DNA of 64,000 nt from Rhynchonema sp. JSB1_4 (Eukaryota; Nematoda; Chromadorea; Monhysterida; Xyalidae), in contig JASAMV010004233.1 in assembly GCA_030248065.1 (NCBI GenBank), forward strand, positions 1-64,000, written 5' to 3'. The notes under the pieces were generated by a model, which did not search any database, was not told the origin of the DNA, and worked only from the letters and a program-made list of their open reading frames with translations. Each line of letters opens with the position of its first letter. Position 1 is the stretch's first letter. The translations under genes were made by a program, and so were the position numbers. Of this stretch, positions 45,001-56,968 are shown piece by piece.

Positions 45001-46340
45001 TAAATCGGTCCCCAGAAATATAGCCAAGTGATACGGCTGTTATGCGCACACTTTCGCCTTCAGCTATCAACGTAATACCGAATCTGGTGTTGTTCTGCCC
45101 GGTACCGTTTGTTTTGATGCTCATCATTGCTGCCCTTACCGTCTACCACGTGAACAAGTCAGCATCGAAGACAAATCAGCCGAGCTCATCACGACGACGG
45201 CATCACGGGTCGCACAAACGACCGCAGTTACTGTTGTTGGCTAGTTTGAGATCATCGCGTAAACGTTTATTTCGTCAACTACTGCACATGTATGGGTTTC
45301 CGATGAAACGTTCTAACGACATATGTATCTTTTGATGAGGTGGACGACATGATTGTCTAAATCTTGCGAGTTCCGCCCAAAACTTACACAAAACACCATC
45401 AAGTTCTTCGAGAATCTTTCCAGCTGACGATCTTCAAATACCTGCTGAGCAACACGGCCATGCTGGCGCGCACGACGCTGCGCTATTACAACATGTATGC
45501 GAATGCCAGTCAGGTAACGTTGCAATATTTGTCAGTTAACTTTGTCAGTTAAAATTGCCCAGTCATTGTCAAAAATGTCCCAGGCGAAACAATGGCGATC
45601 TGTATTGTACGTCGACGAAGTGGCTGTCATGCTGTTGTTGTTGCACAGTGCCACAAATTGGTGTGTGTTTGGTGTGTGGTCGAAGACAGATCCAACAATC
45701 AAACAGAACTCGACCATTGAGGTGAGTCAACGTGGAAAAGCAGCGTGTTTTTTGGGTGATTGTTTCGAACTCAGAATCACACCACGTGGTGTACCAGGTC
45801 GTCGTCAGTGGCCAGAATGTAGGTATAATACTAGATGGCCGTACGTGGAACAACGCCAGGAACCATTTTCGATGCGGATTATCGTTTCAGCTGGAGTACA
45901 TAGCTTGTCCATTTTCGGGTCGTGGACCAATTTTGTTTGAATCATTATTTGCAACAGCGCTGGAACACTAATAGTTGTTCATTTTGGCATAGGAGAACAA
46001 CTTTTGCGCTGTGGTCGAACTTGGTGCTCCGAGGCCATCACAAAACAAAAATGTTGTCTCTACAAGCCAAAAAATCGACAAATACAACTGCGCGTTTACA
46101 GCAAGCGCGCACGTTGCTATCCGGCGGCTCGAAGACCGCGGTCAAATATTCAATTGCCGCGGCGAAAAACTCGATCGTCAGCGAGAAACCGTGCATGAGT
46201 GCGGAAGAGGCGGGCGTTTTGCGACAGAGTTGGACAAACCGCAGCAGCAATTGTTGTTGGACGATGAAGATGTTGCTCTTGTGCAACAGCAGCGCTGCTC
46301 CAACAGCAATCTATTGGGCACTCGGACTACGGCCGTGTAA
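42017..46340 (+). CDS. Rhodopsin-like GPCR, divergent, gene 1 of a pair
   Basis: Eight exons join in phase: 42017-42146, 42599-42728, 43007-43201, 44143-44363, 45064-45239, 45424-45513, 45584-45721 and 45993-46340, giving 475 residues. The extracellular N terminus carries NIT. TM1 is NVFVYPAIYAFGLIGYILV, TM2 QAFCDCLLLLSTMV, and TM3 follows a P-V-Q-H-T and ends SAER|LYF. TM4 is in exon 4, with extracellular cysteine. TM5 is NLVLFCPVPFVLMLIIAAL, with the family proline. TM6 spans the exon 5/6 join (LLLL|LTIFKYLLSNTAML). TM7 is VAVMLLLLHSATNWCVFGVW. The cytoplasmic tail is long and Gln/Arg-rich. The layout suggests the FMRFamide-like peptide receptor group, but key motifs are altered, so the ligand is unknown. 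Intron 5 appears to use a GC donor. Two transposons sit in introns 3 and 4. AATAAA at 46796. Confidence 0.82.
43455..43970. mobile_element. hAT-like miniature element, copy 2 (516 bp)
   Basis: CAGGGTTGGG... CCCAACCCTG with a perfect 8-bp target duplication (GTTGTAAC at 43447-43454 and 43971-43978). Nearly identical along its length to 2251-2723, so both insertions are recent. It lies in intron 3 of GPCR gene 1. Confidence 0.85.
44516..44741. mobile_element. GGGTGATATTTTCGAAA element, second intact copy (226 bp)
   Basis: Same length as 41625-41850 but in inverse orientation, flanked by the 3-bp direct repeat AAT (44513-44515 and 44742-44744). It lies in intron 4 of GPCR gene 1. Confidence 0.75.
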
Positions 46341-46505
46341 GAGAGAATTATGGTTGCCGTCGGAAACCGACCCGCTGACATGTACATTATATACCTATAC
46401 ATAGCCAAGCACCGATTTTCTCTCATCACCATGAGTGTCGATTAACTATCATTCCAGTTACAAATGAGAAAATGAATGGTGGTGATTTATGGTATACTAC
46501 ATGCA

Positions 46506-46778
46506 TTGGTCGCACAATGACTATATAAGAATCCATCCAAAAAATTTTCCTGAATGGTAAGGCACGTCTCGATGCAGATCACAAGCTCCCTATTTATATT
46601 TTTTACATAACATTTCCGGTTATATTGCAGTGAAGCTGTTTGAACACAGTGAGCGTGATATCGGCAGAAATGTTTTGGAAAAAATATAAATAGAACGCTT
46701 GTGATCTGCAGCGAGACGTGCCTTACCATTCAGGAAAATTTTTGGATGGATTCTTATATATAGTCATTGTGCGACCAA
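46506..46778. mobile_element. TTGGTCGCACAATGAC foldback element (273 bp)
   Basis: The left arm (TTGGTCGCACAATGACTATA, then AATTTTCCTGAATGGTAAGGC and GATCACAAG) is mirrored by the right arm to 46778 over about 100 bp, leaving a short loop. The flanks are CA and TA, so one TA has mutated. It lies in the 3' region of GPCR gene 1, just before AATAAA at 46796. Confidence 0.7.
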
Positions 46779-47260
46779 TATTACGCATCAATGTGAATAA
46801 ATTTCTACAATATCGAAAAACTTTTTCGCATTTCCCAAAGAGCCCCGCGTCAATGTTGTCAAAGCATCGGCTTGGAAGATGTGCAACGGTGGCGTAAACA
46901 AAAACATGAGCTCTTTTTCCATGCGAGGCAAGCGTGATTGACGTTGAGTGACGTGTTCAGAACTGTAATCCCGTCTCGGCCATTATTATAGTATCAAAGG
47001 TTTTGGCCGGCTAGGTAATTTGCCTTGACGTCAAAGCCAGATTTAAACCGATCGGCTAGGCATTTTAGCCTATTTCCAACACAGCGCAACACGTTATTTA
47101 ACTGAGGCTAAGGGCATCTGCTTTTTCCTTTTTCTCGCCAGTAATTGGTTAATTTTTACATATATACGGTAGTACATGTGTTACGGTCGATCAAAGGCGG
47201 CCAGGTCGATGATTTATGTACAGTATAAGCAAGGCAGCCCCTATGTACAGTAGTTTTGAG
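46779..47260. other. Intergenic, no gene seen
   Basis: Contains the poly(A) signal of GPCR gene 1 (46796-46801) and otherwise unremarkable AT-rich sequence. Confidence 0.4.
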
Positions 47261-47908
47261 CAGGGTTGGAAAAAAGATTTCTAACAAGGTTCTGTAAAAA
47301 AATTTTTTTAATGAACTTACATTTTTTAAAAAGTCTCAGATTCCGGGAAATTTGACTAAATTTGCCGAGCGCGCGTAAAAACGTGAAAAAATGCAACTTT
47401 AATTGACAAGCCATTTTTGTGATTTCGTTCGCATAAATTATGAAGGGTGTTTACGTCATATCGGTGCGATCCAACAGTTTGTGCTTGATATGGACCGATG
47501 ATTGTTGCTCTATGGTAACAGACACAATAGTTTATGGCCGGATAAGCAAGATTTACTCATAAGCCATGGAGACAATCGGCTGCAGAACCACTCGTCGGGT
47601 CGCTGAATCAGTGTATCTGACCGCCTGATGGGGTATGTCATTGAAGTACCACGTACATATTATGTCTCTCATGTATCACTGGAGGGTGTAATAACATCAT
47701 TTAGGGCATCTTGGGTTCCAAATACATGCCCCAAAAGTAATTTTGTGAAGCAAATTTTTCGACCCTTGAGAAAAAATGACAGAAAAACAACCCCCAAAAA
47801 TTTTCAGACGTTTTAGAACATTTTGTTCCCCCGAAAAACTGAGCAATTTTTTTTAAAAAAAAGCTTTTTTAAAAAAGAATTTTAAAAAATTTTTTTTGTC
47901 CAACCCTG
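47261..47908. mobile_element. hAT-like element heading arm A (648 bp)
   Basis: CAGGGTTGGAAAAAAG... GTCCAACCCTG. The flanking octamers GTTTTGAG and ATTTTTAG do not match, so the left flank was probably replaced by rearrangement. A close copy (52562-53196) heads arm C. Confidence 0.7.
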
Positions 47909-50045
47909 ATTTTTAGCGTTTGAAAGGAAATTAAGCTTCTTCTTGATCCAAACTGTTATCTCACGCTTTCCGCTGGACTCCAGCGTAATTACGTAGCTTC
48001 TATTCGTCCGGAAAATTCTGGAAAATTCGTCTGTTTGTGAAAACGCCGTAGTTAATTAAAGGGGCTGACCAGAGCAATGATAATGGTCTTTGCGTGAGCG
48101 TGCGTAATAAATTGAATTTTGAAGCGTGTATAGCTATTTTTGGCGGTGGAGGAAGACAGTAATCAGCTTTGTGAATTATTATGAATGACCACCAATTAAT
48201 CAACCTACCTACGTGTGCAGATTTGCATTTATACTGCGTGCGCACACAGTTCAGCAACTATGTAATTGGTGATTTCCCGAGCAAAAATCACGTGTGTATC
48301 TTCTACACAGGGTTCGCGGGCCAACAGTGCCCGGAAGCCAGGGTTGAAAAAAAAGAAAAAAAATTTTTGTGAAAATTGTTTTAAAAAGTTGTCCGCTTTT
48401 ATATTTTAAGGTTTTAAGAAGTAAGTCCTCTTTTTAATTATTTTTTTTTACTTCGTTCGCCATATTTTTCTTACTTTTTTAAGGTAAAAAGGCATGTTTT
48501 TATGCCTTTTATGCCTTTATCAAAAAATCGCATGCGGCACTTAGATTTCAGTTTGAAATGGTGTTGTAATGGACTCATAAGGTTCCTAAGGATCCCAACA
48601 AGCGTCACATGTACAAACACCCCATACTGTAAACTGTGCAGTCACTTGAGCGTGACGTAAACTGTGGACACGCTCGACGGTGTTACTCGCCTGTTTGCAG
48701 AGGTCGTGGATTAGTCATTTGTTGTTTTTGTGATTTTTAAAAAGAGCGATTTTTAAAAAAGTATTGAAAAGATTTTTTTAAAAAGTTCAGTAATAAAAAT
48801 TTTTTTTATCCAACCCTGCCGAGGCCTGGTGGTAGTTATTGGCCGTCATTGTGTTGCCCAATCGTGCAGCCATGCTTTTATTATATTTGTTGTGTGTGTC
48901 GAGATGTTTAAAAATGTTTTTTAAAAGTTTCTTTTTGCTATCTCTAAACTGCGTGCATCTCTTATTTACAGTACGTTGGTTTTTCACTGATTGAGGTAAT
49001 TTTCGTCTAGACGCATAATGGTTCATCACTTTAATGCCAAAAATTTTGTTACGTATGTGTATACTCTATGACGTAAAGTTGGAAACTTTTAAAGACCGTT
49101 CAAAAAAAATTAAATTTGATGAGACACTTCTTTACATCTCTGGTTGTGTGCGCTCGCCATGATTGGTGAAACATTAATGAGAACTGAGACATCCAAGCAT
49201 TATATGACAATTACTGTAAAGTTAAGCTACGCAGACACAATAACGTTTCAAGCTGGCTTTCAAGTTGATATCGCAGCCAAAATACAGCTTGCTTCACACG
49301 ATTTGCAATATGGTCGAAAAGGATTATGTAGCTGGTTTCACCTGACTGTGATAGGCTAGACATGCGCGATGCCCTTGAGTTTAGTGGAGAATCAACTGTA
49401 ATAAAACACATGATCGCAATCACAAATCAATCACAAAATATTGATCGGAAAGAGTCAGTGAACTGCGAATCCCATCCATCTGGAGCTGAGGATTGACTGT
49501 TGTTTTGTAATCGACCAGTTGTGAAAGGTTGTGCTGAATGCTAATCGCAGCTTCAGGTGCTGACCACTGTTCACCATATACTGTATAGCTGTCCTCAACG
49601 TTGACGAAACTGTTCTATTATCAATCCTGATCATCATCTACACCTCTCGATCCAAACTTTCCACTGGCTCACTAAACACTTGTAAACGCAAACTACGCCA
49701 ACACGAGCCCGATTTCGAAGGTGGTGTGTATTCAAAATGAATAGAAAGAGAAAATCATCATCCTCCATTTTGTATGCTTCAACGTGTAACATTTCCCAAA
49801 TCAGCAGCCACGTCGGAATGTTTCACTATTCTGCCAGCTGCGAAATCGAGCTCATGTTGGTGTAGCTTACCTATAATGACTTATGGTTTCGTCATTAATG
49901 TCCAGCTATGCGTGTTGATGACGTTACCATGTAGCTTCTGATGCAATGAAAACCTTGCACTTGAACTTGCTGCTGTACGTGTGTTCATATCCTCTTGCGT
50001 ACCGGGCGTATTTTGCTCATATCCTCTTGCTTGCTGTTGTACACT
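47909..50045 (+). repeat. Large duplicated arm A
   Basis: About 2.1 kb. It recurs in inverse orientation at 50387-52561 (arm B) and in direct orientation at 53197-55385 (arm C). Landmarks in all three are CGTTTGAAAGGAAATTAA near the hAT end, an internal hAT-like element, ACATCCAAGCATTATATGAC, and a TCATATCCTCTTGC end. Conserved small frames (for example 49144-49359) are repeat sequence, not genes. Confidence 0.85.
48339..48818. mobile_element. hAT-like element inside arm A (480 bp)
   Basis: CAGGGTTGAAAAAAAAG... ATCCAACCCTG. Equivalent copies sit at about 51687-52158 in arm B (inverse) and 53625-54101 in arm C, so it was present before the arm duplicated. Confidence 0.7.
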
Positions 50046-50386
50046 TTGCCCCCAACCTTTTCCCCCCGCCCCCCCCCCCCCCCCCCCAACCCCACCCCCC
50101 AACTTACTAGCCCCCTTTCCCTCCTCTCTCTCTCCCCCATACTCCACCCCCCCCAAAATAAACGTTGCAAAATGACAGTTGCAATTTGAGCAAAATGCAC
50201 CAACAAGAAGTTGTTGTGCCCCCAACACCCCCCCAAACCACCCCCCCCCCACCACCCCCCCCCCCCTCTCCACCAAACAAACACACAAAAAAAAAACACA
50301 AAAAATAGAAACACCACACCCAACCCACCACAACAATAAAAACACACAAAAATAACAACACACAAAAATACCCCCCCCCCCCCCAC
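50046..50386. repeat. Poly-C and C/A-rich spacer between arms A and B
   Basis: Long C runs alternate with CAACAAAAACACACAAAAA-type sequence. It forms the loop of the A/B inverted repeat. Tryptophan/glycine-rich minus-strand frames here (up to 209 codons) are artefacts. Confidence 0.75.
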
Positions 50387-52561
50387 AACAAGCAAAAGGT
50401 CATGAGCAAAGTACAACAGCAAGCAAGAGGATATGAGCAAAATACCCCGCCCGGTACGCAAGAGGATATGAACACACGTACAGCAGCAAGTTCAAGTGCA
50501 AGACTTCCATTCATCAGAAGCCTCATGTTACACATCAACAACCACAACTGACAATAATTACCAAAACACCATAAATTATAATATAAGCTACACCAACATG
50601 AGCTCGATTTCGCAGCTGGCAGAATAGTGAAACATTCCGACGTGGCTGCTGATTTGGGAAATGTTACACGTTGAAGCATACAAAATGGAGGATGATGATT
50701 TTCTCTTTCTATTACCATTCCCCTTCGAATATACACACCACCTTCGAAATCGGGCTTTTTTGCTAGTTTTCTTTACAAGTGTTTAGTGAGCCAGTGGAAA
50801 GTTTGGATCGAGAGGTGTAGATGATGATCAGGATTGATAATGGAACAGTTTCGTCAACGTTGAGGACAGCTATACAGTATATGGTGAACAGTGGTCAGCA
50901 CCTGAAGCCGCGATCAGCATTCAGCACAACTCTTCACAACTGACTATGGTCGATTACCGAACAACAGTCAATCCTCGTACATACGTATGTCTACATTCGA
51001 CAACAGTATGAAAGGCTGCAGATGGATGGGACTCGTAGTTCATTTGACTCTTTCCGATCAATATTTTGTGATTGATTTGTGATTGTGATCATGTGTTTTA
51101 TTACAGTTGATTCTCCACTAAACTCAAGGGCATCGCGCATGTCTAGCCTATCACAGTCAGGTGAAACCAGCTACATACATAATCCTTTTCGACCATATTG
51201 CAAATCGTGTGAAGCAAGCTGTATTTTGGCTGCGATATCAACTTGAAAGCCAGCTTGAAACGTTATTGTGTCTGCGTAGCTGAACTTTACAGTAATTGTC
51301 ATATAATGCTTGGATGTCTCAGTTCTCATTAATGTTTCACCAATCACGGCGAGCGCACACAACCAGAGATGTAAAGAAGTGTCTCATCAAATTTAATTTT
51401 TTGAACGGTCTTTAAAAGTTTCCAACTTTACGTCATAGAGTACCCACATACGTAACAAAACTTTTCGCATTAAAGTGATGAACCATTATGCGTCTAGACG
51501 AAAATTACCTCAATCAGTGAAAAACCAACGTACTGTAAATAAGAGATGCACGCAGTTTAGAGATAGCAAAAAGAAACTTTTAAAAAACATTTTTAAACAT
51601 CTCGACACACACAACAAATATAATAAAAGCATGGCTGTACGATTGGGCAACACAATGACGGCCAATAAGTACCACCAGGCCTCGGCAGGGTTGGATAAAA
51701 AAAATTTTTATTACTGAACTTTTTAAAAAAATCTTTTCAATACTTCTTTAAAAATCGCTCTTTTTAAAAATCACAAAAACAACAAATGACTAATCCACGA
51801 CCTCTGCAAACAGGCGAGTAACACCGTCGAGCGTGTCCACAGTTTACGTCACGCTCAAGTGACTGCACAGTTTACAGTATGGGGTATTTGTACATGTGAC
51901 GCTTGTTGGGATCCTTAGGAACCTTATGAGTCCATTACAACACCATTTCAAACTGAAATCTAAGTGCCGCATGCGATTTTTTGATAAAGGCATAAAAGGC
52001 ATAAAAACATGCCTTTTTACATTAAAAAAGTAAGAAAAATATGGCGAACGAAGTGAAAAAAATAATTAAAAAGAGGACTTACTTCTAAACCTTAAAATAT
52101 AAAAGCGGCAACTTTTTAAAACAATTTTCACAAAAATTTTTTCTTTTTTTCCAACCCTGCTTCCGGGCACTGTTGGCCCGCGAACCCTGTGTAGAAGATA
52201 CCACGTGATTTTTGCTGGGGAAATCACCAATTTGCTGAACTGTTGCGCACGCAGTATAAATGCAAATCTCACACGTAGGTAATAGGTTGATTAATTGGTG
52301 GTCATTCATAATAATTCACAAAGACTGTCTTCCTCCCGCCAAAAAAGTATACGCTTCAAATTCAATTTATTCGACGCTCACGCAAAGCCATTATCATTGC
52401 TCTGTCACTCCTTAATTAACTACGCGTTTTCACAAACAGACGAATTTTCCAGAATTTTCCGGACGAATAGAAGCTACGTAATTACGCTGGAGTCCAGCGG
52501 AAAGCGTGAGATAACAGTTTGGATAATAAAGAAGTTTAATTTCCTTTCAAACGCTAAAAAT
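50387..52561 (-). repeat. Large duplicated arm B (inverse)
   Basis: Inverse of arms A and C over almost the whole length. It contains a local rearrangement near 50740-50780, where part of the GCAAACTACACCAA element is missing. It ends exactly at the terminus of the hAT-like element at 52562. Confidence 0.85.
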
Positions 52562-53196
52562 CAGGGTTAGGACAAAAAAATTTTTTAATGAACTTACATT
52601 TTTTAAAAAGTTTCAGATTCTGGGAAATTTGACTAAATTTGACTAAATGCCGAGCGCGCGTAAAAACGTGAAAAAATGCAACTTTAATTGACAAGCCATT
52701 TTTGTGATTTCGTTCGCATAAATTATGAACGGTGTTTACGTCATATCGGTGCGATCCAACAGTTTGTGCTTGATATGGACCGATGATTGTTGCTCTATAT
52801 GGTAACAGACACAATAGTTTATGGCCGGATAAGCAAGATTTACTCATAAGCCATGGAGACAATCGGCTGCAGAACCACTCGTCGGGTCGCTGAATCAGTG
52901 TATCTGAGCACCTGATGGGGTATGTCATTGAAGTACCACGTACATATACGTATGTCTCTCATGTATCAATGGAGGATGTAATAACATCATTTAGGGCATC
53001 TTGGGTTCCAAATACATGCTCCAAAAGTGATTTTGTGAAGCAAATTTTTCGACCCTTGAGAAAAAATGACAGAAAAACAACCCCCAAAAATTTTCAGACG
53101 TTTTACAACATTTTGTTCCCCCGAAAAGCTGAGAAATTTTTAAAAAAGAAGCCTTTTTTAAAAAGAATTTTTAAAAATTTTTTTTGTCCAACCCTG
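52562..53196. mobile_element. hAT-like element between arms B and C (635 bp)
   Basis: CAGGGTTAGGACAAAAAAA... GTCCAACCCTG. Its two flanks are inverse copies of each other (GCTAAAAAT on the left, ATTTTTAGC on the right) and continue as arms B and C, so it sits at the centre of a roughly 5-kb palindrome. Confidence 0.75.
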
Positions 53197-55385
53197 ATTT
53201 TTAGCGTTTGAAAGGAAATTAAGCTTCTTCTTGATCCAAACTGTTATCTCACGCTTTCCGCTGGACTCCGTCGGTAATTACGTAGCTTCTATTCGTCCGG
53301 AAAATTCTGGAAAATTCGTCTGTTTGTGAAAACGCCGTAGTTAATTAAAGGAGCTGACCAGAGCAATGATAATGGTCTTTGCGTGAGCGTGCGTAATAAA
53401 TTGAAATTTGAAGCGTGTATAGCTATTTTTGGCGGTGGAGGAAGACAGTAATCAGCTTTGTGAATTATTATGAATGACCACCAATTAATCAACCTATGTA
53501 CCTACGTGTGCAGATTTGCATTTATACTGCGTGCGCACACAGTTCAGCAAATTGGTGATTTCCCCAGCAAAAATCACGTGCGTATCTTCTACACAGGGTT
53601 CGCGGGCCAACAGTGCCCGGAAGCCAGGGTTGGAAAAAAAGTAAAAAATTTTTTGTGAAAATTGTTTTAAAAAGTTGTCCGCTTTTATATTTTAAGGTTT
53701 TGAGAAGTAAGTCCTCTTTTTAATTATTTTTTTCACTTCGTTCGCCATATTTTTCTTACTTTTTTAATGTAAAAAGGCATGTTTTTATGCCTTTTATGCC
53801 TTTATCAAAAAATCGCATGCGGCGCTTAGATTTCAGTTTGAAATGGTGTTGTAATGGACTCATAAGGTTCCTAAGGATCTCAACAACCGTCACATGTACA
53901 AACACCCCATACTGTAAACTGTGCAGTCACTTGAGCGTGCCGTAAGCTGTGGACACGCTCGACGGTGTTACTCGCCTGTTTGCAGAGGTCGTGGATTAGT
54001 CATTTGTTGTTTTTGTGATTTTTAAAAAGAGCGATTTTTAAAGAAGTATTGAAAAGATTTTTTTAAAAAGTTCAGTAATAAAAATTTTTTTTATCCAACC
54101 CTGCCGAGGCCTGGTGGTACTTATTGGCCGTCATTGTGTTGCCCAATCGTACAGCCATGCTTTTATTATATTTGTTGTGTGCCGAGATGTTTAAAAATGT
54201 TTTTTAAAAGTTTCTTTTTTCTATCTCTAAACTGCGTGCATCTCTTATTTACAGTACGTTGGTTTTTCACTGCATTGAGGTAATTTTCGTCTAGACGCAT
54301 AATGGTTCATCACTTTAATGCCAAAAGTTTTGTTACGTATGTGGGTACTCTATGACGTAAAGTTGGAAACTTTTAAAGACCGTTCAAAAAATTAAATTTG
54401 ATGAGACACTTCTTTACATCTCTGGTTGTGTGCGCTCGCCGTGATTGGTGAAACATTAATGAGAACTGAGACATCCAAGCATTATATGACAATTACTGTA
54501 AAGTTCAGCTACGCAGACACAATAACGTTTCAAGCTGGCTTTCAAGTTGATATCGCAGCCAAAATACAGCTTGCTTCACACGATTTGCAATATGGTCGAA
54601 AAGGATTATGTATGTAGCTGGTTTCACCTGACTGTGATAGGCTAGACATGCGCGATGCCCTTGAGTTTAGTGGAGAATCAACTGTAATAAAACACATGAT
54701 CACAATCACAAATCAATCACAAAATATTGATCGGAAAGAGTCAAATGAACTACGAGTCCCATCCATCTGCAGCCTTCTACTGCTGTGAAGAGACATACGA
54801 TGCGAGGATTGACTGTTGTTTTGTAATCGACTGCAGTTGTGAAGAGTTGTGCTGAATGCTGATCGCGGCTTCAGGTGCTGACCACTGTTCACCATATACT
54901 GTATAGCTGTCCTCAACGTTGACGAAACTGTTCCATTATCAATCCTGATCATCATCTACACCTCTCGATCCAAACTTTCCACTGGCTCACTAAACACTTG
55001 TAAACGCAAACTACGCCAACACGAGCCCGATTTCGAAGGTGGTGTGTATTCAAAACGAATAGAAAGAGAAAATCATCATCCTCCATTTTGTATGCTTCAA
55101 CGTGTAACATTTCCCAAATCAGCAGCCACGTCGGAATGTTTCACTATTCTGCCAGCTGCGAAATCGAGCTCATGTTGGTGTAGCTTACCTATAATGACTT
55201 ATGGTTTCGTCATTAATGTCCAGCTATGCGTGTTGATGACGTTACCATGTAGCTTCTGATGCAATGAAAGACTTGCACTTGAACTTGCTGCTGTACGTGT
55301 GTTCATATCCTCTTGCGTACCGGGCGTATTTTGCTCATATCCTCTTGCTTGCTGTTGTACTTTGCTCATGACCTTTTGCTTGTTG
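53197..55385 (+). repeat. Large duplicated arm C
   Basis: Direct copy of arm A with scattered single-base differences and small indels. It continues on the right into the TCATATCCTCTTGC minisatellite. Confidence 0.85.
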
Positions 55386-55690
55386 TGTATTTTGCTCATA
55401 TCCTCCTGCTCGCTGGTGTGTTATGCTCATATCCTCTTCCTTTGTAAGTGCATTTTCTCATATCCTTTTGCTTTGCATTGTGTTAGCTCGTGCCCTCTTC
55501 CTTGCTGGTGCATTTCGCTGACGCCCTCTTCCTTGCTGGTGCATTTGCTCACACCATCTTCCTTGCTGGTGCATTTTGCTCATATCCTCTTACTTTGCAA
55601 CTGTATTTTGTTCATATCCTATACTTTGCAACTTATTTTGCTAGTATCCGCTTGCTTTGCAACTTATTTTGCTAGTATCCGCTTACTTTC
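55299..55690 (+). repeat. Minisatellite with TTTGCTCATATCCTCTTGC unit
   Basis: About eleven imperfect units of 30-40 bp with core TGCTCATATCCTCTTGCTT and TTGCTGGTGCA, drifting toward TTTGCTAGTATCCGCTTGC at the right end. The Cys/Leu/Ser-rich frame across it is an artefact. The left end is shared with arms A and B. Confidence 0.75.
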
Positions 55691-56180
55691 GTGCTTTCTT
55701 TCTCTCTCGCACTAATAACACGTAGAAAAGTTTCGTTGATACATCGATCAAAATTGTACTGCCGTTGCCAATTTGGCATCAAACAAAAGTTTAGCCTTTG
55801 TTGCGCATTCCGTCAGAATATGAATAAAATTGAGAGTGGACAATTCAGACATGGGCGGGTTGCACGAACACCGAAATTACAGTGACAAAATAGCTCGCTT
55901 TGAAGTACTGCAGTAGCAGTCGATAGGCTTGCCCCTCCAAGTGCTTTTTCAGCTGCGCACAACATGCTGATGCAGCGACAGTTTTGGAATGGCGATGGTT
56001 GCTGCTTCTCTGGCGCTGGGGACACAAAGCAAAACATGGGTTAAAAATGGCCAGGGTATTGTGATGGATCTACGCTCCGACTGTGGTTTACTCAGTACGA
56101 CAATCTGTGCAACGGTTAAAAGAAGACTATCCTATCTCACGGTCACGAGGGCGTTTAGCGGAAGTGGTTGTGTCCATTGT
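55691..56180. other. Intergenic, no gene seen
   Basis: No supported exon. It may include decayed upstream parts of the LINE remnant that follows. Confidence 0.35.
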
Positions 56181-56189
56181 CTGAAACTG

Positions 56190-56640
56190 TTTGTTAAATT
56201 GTCTGTTACTCTATGGCTGTGAACTATCGTAATCGTTGTAAATTAGAAAAATGTCACAAATTTGCTGCACGCTGTATTCTTAAACTTGTGGAATCATGAT
56301 GTTTCATATTCTGATCGTTTGTCACGTTTAAATTGGCGCCCGTTTGCCGCACAGATTTCGCTTGTAAACCTGACATTGTTTTTACGTACGTACGTAAGTT
56401 TTTCGTCATCACATTACATCACATCACATCACATTACATTACACGTCACAGTTCCCGTATTAATCATGAAAAGTGTGTTGTTATACCGCCAGCTAAGACT
56501 GCCTGGAGATAATCTCGTGCTGACTATCTTCTGATGTCTGTCGTCAATTGTTCGTCATTTAATTCCTTGCTCAACAACACCCCGAAACAGTTTAAGAAAC
56601 ATGCTTTGTTGCCAACCACATTTAATCATGTTATCAGTAA
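56190..56640 (+). pseudogene. Decayed 3' end of a LINE reverse transcriptase
   Basis: Frame-shifted fragments in order: LLLYGCEL at about 56203, then NYRNRCKLEKCHKFAARCIL to a stop at 56299, then SYSDRLSRLNWRPFAAQISL in another frame, and a terminal stretch SSFNSLLNNTPKQFKKHAL near 56550. The order Y-G-C-E, K-L-E-x(5)-A-A-R-x-I-L, then R-L-x-x-L-x-W is typical of the C-terminal end of CR1/Jockey-type reverse transcriptases. Two frameshifts and at least one stop make it non-functional. Confidence 0.55.
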
Positions 56641-56649
56641 GGGCGAGCT

Positions 56650-56820
56650 TAGGTTGAATCCGGAAATAGTTCCGGAAAACGCATTATTTTTGCATGTAAA
56701 GTTTTGCGTTTTCCGGAAATATTTCCGGAGCCCAAAAATGTTTTGTATTTTTGCATGCAAATTTGCATGCAAATTTCCGGGTTCCGGATTCCGGATTTGA
56801 CCTTAGTTCGCCTCGCCCTA
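56650..56820. repeat. TTCCGGAAA / TTGCATG palindromic repeat
   Basis: Repeated TTCCGGAAA and ATTTTTGCATGCAAATT motifs form short stem-loops, bounded by GCGAGCTTAGGT on the left and its inverse-like ACCTTAGTTCGCCTCGC on the right. Probably a miniature element. Confidence 0.45.
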
Positions 56821-56968
56821 AGCTGCAAAATCAACGTTGTTGTACTGTTGTAATCAGAACTGGATGTTTAAAAATGTTTCGTTCTTTATTTCTTCTGCGT
56901 CTGACTGTGGTTAACGTGGTGTAATTTTTAGTTCCTTCATACCTTCAGCTTCAGATGTTGTTTTCTAA

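Noticed and set aside
48787..49029. 80-codon frame shared by arms A and B
   Set aside because: Begins in unique arm sequence but ends inside the hAT-like element terminus; conserved only by duplication.
49144..49359. 71-codon frame repeated at 51171-51362 (minus) and 54426-54617
   Set aside because: Looks conserved, but only because the three arms are recent duplicates. The 51171 and 54426 copies end earlier, and there is no domain or start context.
49881..50736. Long minus-strand frames (158-209 codons), Gly/Val/Trp/Cys-rich
   Set aside because: They are translations of poly-C/poly-G spacer and duplicated arm sequence.
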